64,000 nucleotides of DNA from Hyphobacterium sp. CCMP332 (GTDB lineage Bacteria > Bacteroidota > Bacteroidia > Cytophagales > CCMP332): the NCBI GenBank assembly GCA_014323545.1, contig CP058647.1, positions 1,466,001 to 1,530,000 of the forward strand, written 5' to 3'. The notes under the pieces are model-generated. The model did not search any database, was not told where the DNA came from, and saw only the letters and a list, made by a program, of their open reading frames with translations. Position numbers and translations under genes: made by a program. This document shows, piece after piece, positions 43,910 through 53,059 of the stretch; within the stretch, counting starts at the first letter, position 1, and each line of letters opens with the position of its first letter.

Positions 43910-44761
43910 TTAATGATATAGTGTACCTGAATTCACGACCGGGCTCACATCTTTATCAGCGCATAATACAACCATCAGATTGCTCACCATAGCAGCCTTT
44001 TTTTCTTCATCCAAATCGATAATTTCTTTCTTACTGAGTTCTTCAAGTGCAATATCCACCATTCCCACAGCGCCCTCTACAATTTTCAATCTTGCAGCAA
44101 CTATGGCCGTTGCCTGTTGTCTTCGGAGCATGGCACCTGCAATTTCAGAAGCATAGGCCAAATAACCGATTCGCGCTTCTATGACATGGATTCCCGCTAT
44201 ATTTAATCGCTCCTTTAATTCCTCTTCTAAAGCGTGATTAACCTCTTCCAGACCGGAACGCAAAGTGATTTCTTTTTCCTCATCGTCAAAATTATCATAA
44301 GGGTAAGAGCCCGCCAGTTTTCTTACTGCAGCATCCGATTGCACTCTTACGAAATTGGCATAATCATCAACTTCAAATGCAGCTTTAAATGTCTCTTTCA
44401 CTTGCCATACAAGAATAATGCTTATTAAAATCGGGTTGCCCAGCTTATCGTTGACTTTAACTTTTTCGGAATCAAAGTTTCTGGCGCGCAGTGAAATTTT
44501 TCTTTTGATATAAAAAGGATTAACCCAAAAAAAGCCATTGGCCTTAACCGTTCCCATATAGTCTCCAAAAAGCACCAGCACTTTGGATTCATTGGGATTG
44601 ACAATCATAAATCCTATAATAAGAAAAGCTCCCAATGCCGTTAAAAACAAAAGCCAAGGCATTTTTAATGCAATCAGTCCTCCTATCGAACCTAATATTA
44701 TTATGGCACAAAGAATCACCATCGGATACCCTGATACCGGTTTTACTACTTTTTCATTCAT
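43910..44761 (-). CDS. SPFH/Band 7 domain membrane scaffold protein
   Basis: This 283-residue stomatin/prohibitin/flotillin-type protein has two N-terminal hydrophobic segments (about 12-60) and an SPFH domain (about 65-250; NKFF-like VNPFYIKRKISLRARNFDS, and DDYANFVRVQSDAAVRKLAGSYP). These proteins form oligomeric rings or microdomains in membranes and often control membrane proteases. ATG 44761 is chosen; a TTG start at 44767 adds two residues. It is first of a three-gene operon with its own consensus promoter. Confidence 0.9.
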   Translation of the reverse strand: MNEKVVKPVSGYPMVILCAIIILGSIGGLIALKMPWLLFLTALGAFLIIGFMIVNPNESKVLVLFGDYMGTVKANGFFWVNPFYIKRKISLRARNFDSEKVKVNDKLGNPILISIILVWQVKETFKAAFEVDDYANFVRVQSDAAVRKLAGSYPYDNFDDEEKEITLRSGLEEVNHALEEELKERLNIAGIHVIEARIGYLAYASEIAGAMLRRQQATAIVAARLKIVEGAVGMVDIALEELSKKEIIDLDEEKKAAMVSNLMVVLCADKDVSPVVNSGTLYH

Positions 44762-44777
44762 AATCAAAAATTTAAAA

Positions 44778-44796
44778 TGATATTATTTTGATATCA
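44778..44796. promoter_or_regulatory. Inverted repeat over the SPFH operon start (candidate operator)
   Basis: TGATAT (44778-44783) and ATATCA (44791-44796) form a perfect 6-bp inverted repeat around a 7-bp centre. It overlaps the end of the -7 box and the expected transcription start, 16 bp before the SPFH ATG. A repressor bound here would block the promoter. Confidence 0.5.
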
Positions 44797-44825
44797 AATA
44801 TATATTATACTTACGAAATTGTCAA
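44795..44825 (-). promoter_or_regulatory. Promoter of the SPFH operon
   Basis: On the minus strand TTG (44825-44823), a 20-bp spacer and TATATTTG (44802-44795) match the -33/-7 consensus. Transcription should begin near 44789. Confidence 0.78.
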
Positions 44826-44950
44826 GAAAAAGGTTTTGCCTATAGATTTACCTTTCAAACCGATTTAATCACGCTTCAATAATATATTTTTATAATCAGC
44901 AGCAACCTTCTCATTTTTACATTGTCTTTCCCATGAATTAGCAACCGGAA

Positions 44951-45502
44951 TTGGAATCGAGCCAGCATAGCGTACATCTGTATTTGGTGGATCAATGTAT
45001 AGAAGGAGATCGCAAGGCTCAGTTCGAATTGTATAAGTTGTATTCAAAAGCCATGTATAACATTTGCAGACGTATGATGGGAAATGATGATGAAGCCAGG
45101 GATGTGCTTCAGGATGCTTTTGTGTCTGCATTTACCAAACTGAGCAGTTTTAACAGAAATTCTACCTTCGGTGCCTGGCTAAAACGGATCGTCATCAATC
45201 ATTGTCTTAATGCCCTCAACAAAAAGAAATTGTATTTCGAAGAAATCAATGATCAAACGGAACTTGCACAGGCAGATGAGGGCCATGACCCCGATTACCT
45301 CAAACAGGGAGCTCAGAATATTTTAAAAGCTATCGATAAAATCAGCGAAGGCTGCAAGACGGTTTTGAACCTTTATCTTTTTGAAGGTTATGACCACAAG
45401 GAAATCGCCGAAATACTGGAAATCAGCGAGTCAACCTCAAAGGCCCAGTATTCAAAGGCGAAAAAGAAAATTAGAGACTTAATTGAATCCGGAGCGATAT
45501 GA
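44951..45502 (+). CDS. ECF RNA polymerase sigma factor
   Basis: This 183-residue ECF sigma-70 factor has region 2 (about 22-90; DEARDVLQDAFVSAFTKL) and region 4 with its HTH (about 125-180; GYDHKEIAEILEISESTSKAQYSKAKKKI). It starts with TTG 44951. Its last 4 bp overlap the next gene as ATGA, and that gene encodes a membrane protein, so the pair is a sigma/anti-sigma unit. The downstream envelope genes are the likely targets or partners. Confidence 0.93.
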   Translation: MESSQHSVHLYLVDQCIEGDRKAQFELYKLYSKAMYNICRRMMGNDDEARDVLQDAFVSAFTKLSSFNRNSTFGAWLKRIVINHCLNALNKKKLYFEEINDQTELAQADEGHDPDYLKQGAQNILKAIDKISEGCKTVLNLYLFEGYDHKEIAEILEISESTSKAQYSKAKKKIRDLIESGAI

Positions 45503-46026
45503 AGGATGAATTAAAAAAATACGTCGATAATAATCGGGAAGAGTTTGAATTAGATAATGATTCGCTCGATGGCCTTTGGCTAAATATTTCATCCAGAGTT
45601 CAGAAACAACAAAAGAAAGACAATTTCTGGAGGAGGGATGTATGGCGCATTGCTGCAATTATGCTTGTGTTTTTTGGTCTGGCCTGGCTTTTAATCGTCC
45701 GGCCGATCAGCCAAAATAAAAAACAATTCAGAGATATGTATTCCTTTTCACCCGAATTGGCAGAGGCTGAAGGCTACTATTCAAGTTTGATCGATGCAAA
45801 AATGGAGCAAATCAATTTTTACAGAGAAGAAATTGATCCGCAAATATTCGAAGATCTGGAGGCATTGGATGATGTGTTATTAGAACTGGAAAACGATCTT
45901 CGCGACAATATTGATAATGAAGAGGTGATTAATGCGATGATTAAAAATTATCGGATTAAACTAGAAATACTTGAACATATTCAAAGAGAGCTAGAGCAAA
46001 ATGAAAATGAAAAGATTGAATCTTAA
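45499..46026 (+). CDS. Probable membrane-bound anti-sigma factor
   Basis: This 175-residue protein has a soluble N-terminal segment (about 1-48), one transmembrane helix (about 51-68) and a helical extracytoplasmic C-terminal part (about 75-175). The topology and ATGA coupling to the ECF sigma gene identify it as the likely anti-sigma factor, although the N-terminal domain shows no clear zinc-binding motif. It overlaps the next gene by 26 bp. Confidence 0.8.
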   Translation: MKDELKKYVDNNREEFELDNDSLDGLWLNISSRVQKQQKKDNFWRRDVWRIAAIMLVFFGLAWLLIVRPISQNKKQFRDMYSFSPELAEAEGYYSSLIDAKMEQINFYREEIDPQIFEDLEALDDVLLELENDLRDNIDNEEVINAMIKNYRIKLEILEHIQRELEQNENEKIES

Positions 46027-47116
46027 ACCATCAATCCTATTTGTGCTCATTGCTGTCTTTCAATGGGCCATCGCCAAACCGAGCGAAGATATTGAACTCT
46101 CAAAGCGATACGTGCGGTCTTATAAGGTATCTCCAAATGTTCAGGTGGATCTCAGCAATAAATACGGCGATATAATTGTCAATACCTGGAACAAAGATTC
46201 GGTAAAATTTAAAATCAAAATCACTGCCTACGGCAAAAGCGACGAAGCCGTAGACAAACTTCTGGAACGTGTGAGTTTTGACCATACCAATTCGGGAAGA
46301 TTTTTGAAGTTCGAGACTATTTTTGATCGACAGTCAGGATCGTTTAAGGAATTCTGGAATAGCCTGGGCGATTATTCAAAGGTCCTCATTAATAAAAACA
46401 ATCTCAATATTGATTTTGAAATATACCTTCCTGAGAAATCCAATATGTATATCGAAAACAAATTCGGTGACATATACATCAATGAATACTCCGGCAGAAG
46501 TAAAATTGTTTTATCCCAGGGTGATGTAAAAATTAGCAATCAAAGCGGGCAGTTGAACCTCGATCTTAAATTCGGAAATGCCAGCATTCAAAATGTCAAA
46601 TTGGCTTATTTGAAACTGCAGATTGCTGATATTACCATCGCCAAAGCAGAAAAGCTCGATATTAGCTCCTCTTCGTCCACCATTAATATCAATGAAGTGG
46701 AACGCTTAAAAATTAATGCGAGAAATGATAAATACTTTTTGCGTCATATAAGCTCACTCAGTGGAGAAGCGACCTTTAGCACCATCAATATCGGCGACTT
46801 AAAAGAGGAAATCGTTGGAAGTACCAATTATTCAGATGTGAATATTGAATCCTTAAATGATGATGCCCGATTGATCAATATTAATTCTAAAGCTACCGAT
46901 ATGAAACTATGGCTGAACCCGGAAAAAGCTTATAATATCGACCTTATAGCAAAAGAAGACAATCTTGAAATTCCTCTCAACTGGAAATCCCTGAACAAGT
47001 ATTATACCGACTCGAAAAACAAATACATTAGAATTTCAGGTCAGGTGGAAGGAGAAAATCCTGTCCAGATCAATATCGATAATCAGGGAGGATCTTTAAA
47101 CATATTTGAAAAGTAA
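46001..47116 (+). CDS. DUF4097-type beta-helix putative adhesin, exported
   Basis: This 371-residue secreted protein has a signal peptide ending near WAIAKP and then many short beta repeats with Asn and Asp turns (SNKYGDIIVNTWN, IENKFGDIYINEYS, LDLKFGNASIQN), as in DUF4097/putative auto-transporter adhesin heads, which form beta helices. It belongs to the ECF operon, overlapping the anti-sigma gene by 26 bp. Function is unknown; an envelope-stress role is inferred from the operon. Confidence 0.82.
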   Translation: MKMKRLNLKPSILFVLIAVFQWAIAKPSEDIELSKRYVRSYKVSPNVQVDLSNKYGDIIVNTWNKDSVKFKIKITAYGKSDEAVDKLLERVSFDHTNSGRFLKFETIFDRQSGSFKEFWNSLGDYSKVLINKNNLNIDFEIYLPEKSNMYIENKFGDIYINEYSGRSKIVLSQGDVKISNQSGQLNLDLKFGNASIQNVKLAYLKLQIADITIAKAEKLDISSSSSTININEVERLKINARNDKYFLRHISSLSGEATFSTINIGDLKEEIVGSTNYSDVNIESLNDDARLININSKATDMKLWLNPEKAYNIDLIAKEDNLEIPLNWKSLNKYYTDSKNKYIRISGQVEGENPVQINIDNQGGSLNIFEK

Positions 47117-47121
47117 AATTT

Positions 47122-47646
47122 ATGAAATACCTCATTGTCATAAGCACCACAATAATCCTTTCAACATTTAATGTTGGCCACGCTCAAAATATCGAAAGCA
47201 TGGCAGGCTTGCGTTTGGGGGGCACCACAGCCCTCACTTATAAGAAGATGTTTTCCAATCTTGAGGCATTTGAAATCATGATGAGCGGACGCGAAAGAGG
47301 CATTCAATTGACAGCTCTTTATGAAAAACACAAACCCATGGCCTTCAGTCTGGGAGATAATTTTTATGGTTATTACGGATTTGGAGGACATATAGGCTAT
47401 CTGCAATCCGAACCTGTGTTGTTGAGGTCAGATTCATCGGGTCAATACCAATATCGCCTGCTCGATATAAGAAGAAAAACATTTTTCACAATGGGTGTAG
47501 ATGCCATTGTTGGAATCGAATATCATATTTATTCGGTTCCGATGGCTTTTGCATTGGATATTAAACCGGCCCTTGAGTTGGTTGGAATGCGCTATTTACG
47601 TTCGAGGGTTTTTGATTTTGGAGTTTCGGCTAAATACATATTTTAA
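47122..47646 (+). CDS. Small outer-membrane beta-barrel-like protein
   Basis: This 174-residue protein has a signal peptide ending GHAQN and alternating hydrophobic strands, finishing with an aromatic C-terminus (SAKYIF) as in outer-membrane barrels of about eight strands. It starts 5 bp after the DUF4097 gene. The family is not recognised with certainty. Confidence 0.75.
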   Translation: MKYLIVISTTIILSTFNVGHAQNIESMAGLRLGGTTALTYKKMFSNLEAFEIMMSGRERGIQLTALYEKHKPMAFSLGDNFYGYYGFGGHIGYLQSEPVLLRSDSSGQYQYRLLDIRRKTFFTMGVDAIVGIEYHIYSVPMAFALDIKPALELVGMRYLRSRVFDFGVSAKYIF

Positions 47647-47655
47647 AAAAATAAT

Positions 47656-48306
47656 ATGAAAAATTACATTGTTTTATTGATTGCCCTGATTCTTACCGAT
47701 GTAGTGAGAGCACAGGATGGTGAAATGCAAACGCTTTTTGGAAATGGAAGGCTGAGTGGTGCCTATGGCGCTTTTGATTTAAAAGTCAGCCCTGTAAATG
47801 ATGAAATAAATCTTCTTTTAGGAGGGCAGGCGGCCGTAATCTTTAATGAACATGCCTATATTGGCGTTGCGGGTTATGGCCTGTCAACCAGGGAAAAGTT
47901 CAATGGCATTGATGCCAGATTACCTGAAAATGACCCCAATCGGGATATTAGAATTGACATGTCGGGTTTTGGCTATGGCGGTCTTCTTTTTGGCTATACC
48001 GTAAGTCCCAATAGTCTGATTCATATCGATATACCGGTGCTGATCGGTGCAGGTGGAGTAGACCTTACCGATGATAACATTACAATTTCCGACAATGACT
48101 TTACGCTTAAGCCGAGTATTGAAAGTTCGGCCTTCTTTGTGGCTGAACCCGGTTTGAATATTGAAATTAATATGGCGAGATTTTTCAAACTCGGTCTGGG
48201 AGGAGGCTATCGTTATATCTATGGAACAGATCTCCAAAACTTACAAGACAGTGATCTTTCGGGCTGGACAGCGAATGTATCTATGAAGTTTGGAAAATTT
48301 GATTAA
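47656..48306 (+). CDS. Outer-membrane beta-barrel-like protein
   Basis: This 216-residue protein has a signal peptide ending VRAQD, Gly- and aromatic-rich amphipathic strands (YIGVAGYGLS, GFGYGGLLFGYTV), and a C-terminal VSMKFGKFD. It is 9 bp after the previous barrel gene and closes the ECF operon before a hairpin terminator. It probably sits in the outer membrane; no substrate can be named. Confidence 0.75.
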   Translation: MKNYIVLLIALILTDVVRAQDGEMQTLFGNGRLSGAYGAFDLKVSPVNDEINLLLGGQAAVIFNEHAYIGVAGYGLSTREKFNGIDARLPENDPNRDIRIDMSGFGYGGLLFGYTVSPNSLIHIDIPVLIGAGGVDLTDDNITISDNDFTLKPSIESSAFFVAEPGLNIEINMARFFKLGLGGGYRYIYGTDLQNLQDSDLSGWTANVSMKFGKFD

Positions 48307-48318
48307 TTGATCAAAATA

Positions 48319-48346
48319 AGCATGAATTAGTAGAATTCATGCTTTT
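48319..48346 (+). terminator. Terminator of the ECF-envelope operon
   Basis: A perfect 10-bp inverted repeat (48319-48328 with 48334-48343) with a 5-nt loop is followed by a T-rich stretch. It lies 12 bp after the last barrel gene. Confidence 0.7.
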
Positions 48347-48382
48347 GACTTTATTTTGCATGTAATTAGGTCCTGGCTTCCA

Positions 48383-49705
48383 ATGAACTATCGTAAACCA
48401 TTCATTCAGTTTTCCATACTGGTTTTAACCTTCCTTTTTATAAATGCCTGTAATAAAGCACCAAAAAAAGAGCTTTCTGGTACTATAGAAGAAGAAATTA
48501 TAGCCGAACAGGTGCCCGAGCCGCAATATTTATATGGAATTCAGATCGATTCTTTTGAAGTTAAAAAAGACAAGGTCAAACGAAATCAAAATTTATCTGA
48601 AATACTCAATCCCAGAAACGTTGACTATAAAACCATAGATCAGTTGGCCAGAAAGTCAAGAAAAATATTTGATGTCCGGAAAATTAAAACCGGCAATCCA
48701 TATACGCTCCTATGCGATAGAGACTCGGGTGCATCAGCAAAATTTATGATTTATGAGAAAAACCCAATTGAATACGTGGTATTTGATTTAAGGGATTCCA
48801 TTACTATTTACGAATCGAAAAAACCGGTAGACACCATTCGAAAAAGCTTTACCGGTGTGATTTACAATTCGCTTTATATGACCATTTTGGAAAATGGGGG
48901 CAATATTCAATTGGTAAATGCCCTTGCCGAAATGTATGCATGGCAAATTGATTTCTTTCGAATCCAGAAAAACGACAAGTTTAAAGTCATTTACGATGAA
49001 TTATTTGTGGACGGTGAATCTGTAGGTCTCCACAAAATTCTGGCCGCACAATTTGAACATTTTAACGATAATTTCAGCGCTTATTATTTTCACCAGGACG
49101 CAGAGCACGACTATTTTGATGACAATGGCGAAAGCCTGAGAAAGGCATTTTTGAAAGCTCCATTAAAGTATTCTAGAATTAGTTCAAAGTACACCATGAG
49201 GCGATATCACCCGGTACAGAAAAGATATAAGGCTCATTTGGGAACCGATTATGCTGCACCACAGGGCACTCCCATATATGCCGTTGGAGATGGTGTAATA
49301 GCGGAAGCCCGTTACAAAAAATACAATGGTAATTATGTTAAAATCCGCCACAACAGTGTGTATTCCACTCAGTATTTACACATGTACAAGATCAAATCGG
49401 GTATTAAACCGGGCAAAACAGTTAGGCAGGGTGATGTGATCGGATATGTGGGCAGTACTGGTCTGGCTACAGGGCCACATTGTTGTTTCCGATTTTGGAA
49501 AAACGGACATCAGGTCGATCCATTCAGACAAAAAATACCCCCATCAAAACCCGTTGCGGAATCAAATATGGAGTCATTTAAAAAGATTCAAAAAAAGTAT
49601 AAAAAGCAACTCAATAAGTTAGAATATCCTAAAGAAGATATCATTATTTGGGATAGCACGGATGCCCAAATAAGCATGCAGTCATCATTCAGACCCTATC
49701 TCTGA
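48383..49705 (+). CDS. M23-family peptidoglycan endopeptidase lipoprotein
   Basis: This 440-residue envelope peptidase probably cleaves peptidoglycan cross-links. ATG 48383 gives a lipoprotein signal ending INAC; a TTG frame from 48356 is less likely. The N-terminal half includes OapA/LysM-like regions (about 50-250), followed by the M23 domain from about 275: zinc ligands in HLGTDYAAPQG (His and Asp) and the QYLHM motif. The architecture resembles MepM/YebA. It overlaps the convergent lipoprotein gene by 10 bp. Confidence 0.9.
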   Translation: MNYRKPFIQFSILVLTFLFINACNKAPKKELSGTIEEEIIAEQVPEPQYLYGIQIDSFEVKKDKVKRNQNLSEILNPRNVDYKTIDQLARKSRKIFDVRKIKTGNPYTLLCDRDSGASAKFMIYEKNPIEYVVFDLRDSITIYESKKPVDTIRKSFTGVIYNSLYMTILENGGNIQLVNALAEMYAWQIDFFRIQKNDKFKVIYDELFVDGESVGLHKILAAQFEHFNDNFSAYYFHQDAEHDYFDDNGESLRKAFLKAPLKYSRISSKYTMRRYHPVQKRYKAHLGTDYAAPQGTPIYAVGDGVIAEARYKKYNGNYVKIRHNSVYSTQYLHMYKIKSGIKPGKTVRQGDVIGYVGSTGLATGPHCCFRFWKNGHQVDPFRQKIPPSKPVAESNMESFKKIQKKYKKQLNKLEYPKEDIIIWDSTDAQISMQSSFRPYL

Positions 49706-50544
49706 ACCTTTATTTCTAAGGTGCCAAAATTACCCAGCGTATCGCTAAAGTTTCTCAACTGTATAAGACCTCTTTTATTTTCTTCACTTAAAAAATAAAA
49801 GGTACTAATACTACTTATGGAATCAATGTAACGTCTTGTTGGGATACTGTCGATCGCTACAAGTGGCCCGTCATTATTAAGGGTACTAAAACTCTCGCTA
49901 AATATTCCGCGATCAAACCTGGTGTTTTTTCTTGTTGAAAAGGAGGACAGTTCAGCAATCAGGCTATCGTTGCCGGAACCAACATTCGGGCTTAATAGGG
50001 CCCAACTCAAAATAGAATCACGATACAGAATAAAATCTATCATTTCAGGGTTTTGTAAGGCTTCCTGAATCGTATAAACTTTCAAATCTTCGAGAGAAAT
50101 ACAATTGCCAAAATTAGAATTGTTCTGATCTCCAAATATGCTTGTGACCGTGTCAATTTTTTCGGCTACTTTGTATTCGTACATGGCCTCATCCGACAAA
50201 AGGTTATTGTCAAGTATTCTAAAAGACAAGATTGCCGTATCGCCCGAATTCTCTGTGCTGTCTATTACATAATAAAAACCTATAAACTGGCTGCTGGCAT
50301 TTTTAAAGGTAGTCTCACCTATCCTAAGAACGGGAAAATTTCCAGTAACGTGATCTACTTCAAGCGTATTGAGGCCATTGATTGCGCTTAAGGTAAGCTG
50401 AAAAAAAATACTGTCATCTTTTACAAAATATTCCTGGTCTGGACTTGAATCAAGACGAATATTGGGACCGAGGTCCATATCATTTGTGTCTTTGCAAGAA
50501 TAAAATACAAATGAAAATGATATGAACACAATTAAATTTTTCAA
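49696..50544 (-). CDS. Hypothetical lipoprotein, divergent member of tandem family
   Basis: This 282-residue lipoprotein has lipobox FYSC (Cys17). It is the most diverged and last in transcription order of four related lipoproteins. Its middle part (DQNNSNFGNC...YTIQEAL, and ALLSPNVGSG) lines up with the QSNSNIGGFF...STLSEAN and TLFSPVDPD parts of its neighbours. The other regions are Ig-like. No enzyme motif is seen. Confidence 0.72.
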   Translation of the reverse strand: MKNLIVFISFSFVFYSCKDTNDMDLGPNIRLDSSPDQEYFVKDDSIFFQLTLSAINGLNTLEVDHVTGNFPVLRIGETTFKNASSQFIGFYYVIDSTENSGDTAILSFRILDNNLLSDEAMYEYKVAEKIDTVTSIFGDQNNSNFGNCISLEDLKVYTIQEALQNPEMIDFILYRDSILSWALLSPNVGSGNDSLIAELSSFSTRKNTRFDRGIFSESFSTLNNDGPLVAIDSIPTRRYIDSISSISTFYFLSEENKRGLIQLRNFSDTLGNFGTLEIKVQR

Positions 50545-50582
50545 ATTTTAATCATTGAATTTTAAATTGATTATATATGAAT

Positions 50583-51779
50583 TTAATCTACTATCTTAAT
50601 ATCAAATTCGATACTACCGTTATTCCCCGTTACAAGGTTTCTAATTATCAATATCGCTTTTAAGCCCAGGGCTGTTTCAATAAGCACCACATCTCCTACC
50701 GCCAATTGATTGGCTTTTGTTCCTGAAACCAAACTTTCATCTATCTCCTGGGCTGTAATTGTTGAATAGTCTTTTGCGCTTTTTTGAATTTTTGTGTTAA
50801 ACCTGATAAACCAGTTGTTCAGAGCGCCTCCAAAAAGACCATCGGTATCCGGGTCAACCGGGCTAAACAATGTAGGTCCATTGGTTGCACCATTATAATA
50901 GAAGATTTCTACAGCTTCACCATTGGAGGCATTGGCTTCTGATAAAGTCGATACCTGTACTTGTCTTGCTAGAAAAAACCCACCAATATTGGAATTGCTT
51001 TGGGCTCCGAGAGTAATTCCTTTGTATTCTGTAAAAACAGGGATATCTGCTGCTGTGACCTGCCAATCTACGTTTACAATTGTACCTTTTTCATCACTGA
51101 TCTGAAATGAATAACTATAATCACCTTCAATATTTGGAACGGGTACGCCGGAAATATGTGCGGTAAAAAATGAATCATTGGGAACGTCATTTTCATTAAA
51201 GCCATTCAAGGCCAGGCCATCGTTTAATATTGACCAAGTATCTAATTTGTAAAACCCTTTTGTTGCTGTAATGGAAATATCAAAAGTGGTTCCTATGGCT
51301 AAAATTGTGTCCATATACACCGTAGAATCCGTGATATTTAAGCTTAAGTCAGCATTATCCGGAATGACATCTTCCAAAACTGTAATCGTCCAGCTTGTTT
51401 CAACAGAAACCCCATCAATGTCTTTTATACTCAGGATGTAATTGTAATCGCCGGCAGAAAAAGGAACTTCAATATTTTTAACGGATTCAGTGAAATTGTT
51501 AAAATCGGATACCGGGACATTTGAATAATTGTCGATTATATTGTTATCCAAACTGAGCGACCAGGAAGCCAGTACTGACTTTCCTTTGCTTGCTGAAAAA
51601 AGAATATCAAAACTCGCACCACCCATTAATGTATCTTTTCCATAAATGGTCGAGTCGGTAATAAGGAGGCTAATACTTGGGTTGCTGTTGGCCATATTTC
51701 CGGAGGGGCTATCGTCATCGGAACAAGCGAAAATTATGAGTACCAGGCTAAAAAAAAGGAAAATTTGTCTTATCATCAT
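50583..51779 (-). CDS. Ig-module lipoprotein, tandem family member 3
   Basis: This 398-residue lipoprotein has lipobox IFAC (Cys19). It is built of two Ig-like modules (about 33-135 and 142-245; each with a TDST motif, an ASKG/TKGF turn and a Trp-containing SWSL or TWSI strand) and one C-terminal domain (about 250-398) with EIFYYNGATNGPTLFSP. Module order is the same as in the neighbouring gene. Surface or periplasmic binding is possible; no function is known to me. It lies 15 bp after the 400-residue paralogue. Confidence 0.75.
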   Translation of the reverse strand: MMIRQIFLFFSLVLIIFACSDDDSPSGNMANSNPSISLLITDSTIYGKDTLMGGASFDILFSASKGKSVLASWSLSLDNNIIDNYSNVPVSDFNNFTESVKNIEVPFSAGDYNYILSIKDIDGVSVETSWTITVLEDVIPDNADLSLNITDSTVYMDTILAIGTTFDISITATKGFYKLDTWSILNDGLALNGFNENDVPNDSFFTAHISGVPVPNIEGDYSYSFQISDEKGTIVNVDWQVTAADIPVFTEYKGITLGAQSNSNIGGFFLARQVQVSTLSEANASNGEAVEIFYYNGATNGPTLFSPVDPDTDGLFGGALNNWFIRFNTKIQKSAKDYSTITAQEIDESLVSGTKANQLAVGDVVLIETALGLKAILIIRNLVTGNNGSIEFDIKIVD

Positions 51780-51794
51780 AGCATTAAAATAAAA

Positions 51795-52997
51795 TTAGTA
51801 AACCACTTTAAGGTCGAATGTAATACTACCATCATTTCCTGTGGCAAATGAGATCACTTTACCCATTCTTTTGATACCTGCTTCAGTTTCAAAAACGAAT
51901 ACATCATCAGCAGCCAATTGATTGGCTTTTGTTCCTGAAACGCTTGCAGTAGCAACATCATTAGGCGTGGCATTGTCAAAATCTAAAGAAGAAGACTTTT
52001 CTATTTTGGTGTCATTTTGAGTTGACCATGCACCTACAGCACCACCGAAAAAAGAACCAGCATCAGGATCAGTTGGGCTGAACAAAGTAGGACCATTAGT
52101 TGCTCCATTGTAGTAGAAAAGATCTACATCTGCACCATTAGAAGAATTGGCTTCGGATAGGAAATATACCGTTCCATCATCGATTTTAAGGAAACTTCCA
52201 AATGAAGTGCTAGACTGGGCTCCTAATTGAATATTATTGAATTCTATGAAACTGTTTGGGGCCTCGGCAGTGATTAACCAAGATACAGAACCCATAACTC
52301 CATCAAAACTTTTTACTTGAAATGTGAATTGGTAAACTCCCGCGTTATTAGGCACTTTTATATTTGTAATAGGAATTGTAAAATTATATTCATCAGGGAC
52401 ATCAAGTTCATCAAAAGCAGAAAGTGAAATACCATTTCTTAGAATTGACCATGTTTGCATATCCCTATTTCCTTTAGAAGCAGACACTAAAATACCAAAG
52501 GTAGTGCCTGTATTAAGAGTAAAATCAGAAGAAATAGTGGAGTCCGTAGCGATCAAACTAACTACAGGACCAATTGGAATTGAATTATCTTCTTCTACAA
52601 CGATCAACACACTATTCTCAACAACTATATTGTTTTTGTCTTTTAGACTAATGGTGTATAAATAATTCCCTACAGTTGGCGGTGTTTCAATGTCGCTAAT
52701 TACTTCGGTAAAATTTGAGGGGTCGCTCACTGGTACATCTATAAAGTCAGGTAATAATGATTCATTTAATGACAATGACCATGAAATCAATTCAAAATCA
52801 CCTTTTCTACCTGAAAATGCGATATTGAAATGACTACCTAATTTAACTGTATCACTGTAAGATACCGTACTATCTGTCAAAATTATATTTAGAGTGGGTA
52901 CTAAACTGACAGGACCTGAAGGACCACTGTTATCATCGGAACAAGCTATAAAAAGAAGGGCAATTAAAGCAAAAAGTTTAATTGGAAAATTTCTCAT
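51795..52997 (-). CDS. Ig-module lipoprotein, tandem family member 2
   Basis: This 400-residue lipoprotein has lipobox FIAC (Cys19), two Ig-like modules (about 30-140 and 145-245) and a C-terminal domain (about 250-400) nearly identical to that of the following 291-residue paralogue: DLFYYNGATNGPTLFSP is the same and so is nearly all of the last 110 residues. The DNA in that part is also very similar, so a recent duplication or gene conversion is likely. It is cut off from the upstream family member by a terminator. Confidence 0.77.
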   Translation of the reverse strand: MRNFPIKLFALIALLFIACSDDNSGPSGPVSLVPTLNIILTDSTVSYSDTVKLGSHFNIAFSGRKGDFELISWSLSLNESLLPDFIDVPVSDPSNFTEVISDIETPPTVGNYLYTISLKDKNNIVVENSVLIVVEEDNSIPIGPVVSLIATDSTISSDFTLNTGTTFGILVSASKGNRDMQTWSILRNGISLSAFDELDVPDEYNFTIPITNIKVPNNAGVYQFTFQVKSFDGVMGSVSWLITAEAPNSFIEFNNIQLGAQSSTSFGSFLKIDDGTVYFLSEANSSNGADVDLFYYNGATNGPTLFSPTDPDAGSFFGGAVGAWSTQNDTKIEKSSSLDFDNATPNDVATASVSGTKANQLAADDVFVFETEAGIKRMGKVISFATGNDGSITFDLKVVY

Positions 52998-53011
52998 AGC
53001 ATAAAAATAAA

Positions 53012-53041
53012 AAAACCCCGAGGATTACTCTCCGGGGTTTT
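53012..53041 (-). terminator. Terminator between first and second tandem lipoprotein genes
   Basis: An 8- to 9-bp stem (53012-53020 with 53033-53041, core CCCCG/CGGGG) is followed on the minus strand by a long U run (plus-strand A-rich 53003-53015). It lies 18 bp after the 291-residue gene. Confidence 0.8.
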
Positions 53042-53059
53042 CTATCTGAAAAAATAAAA

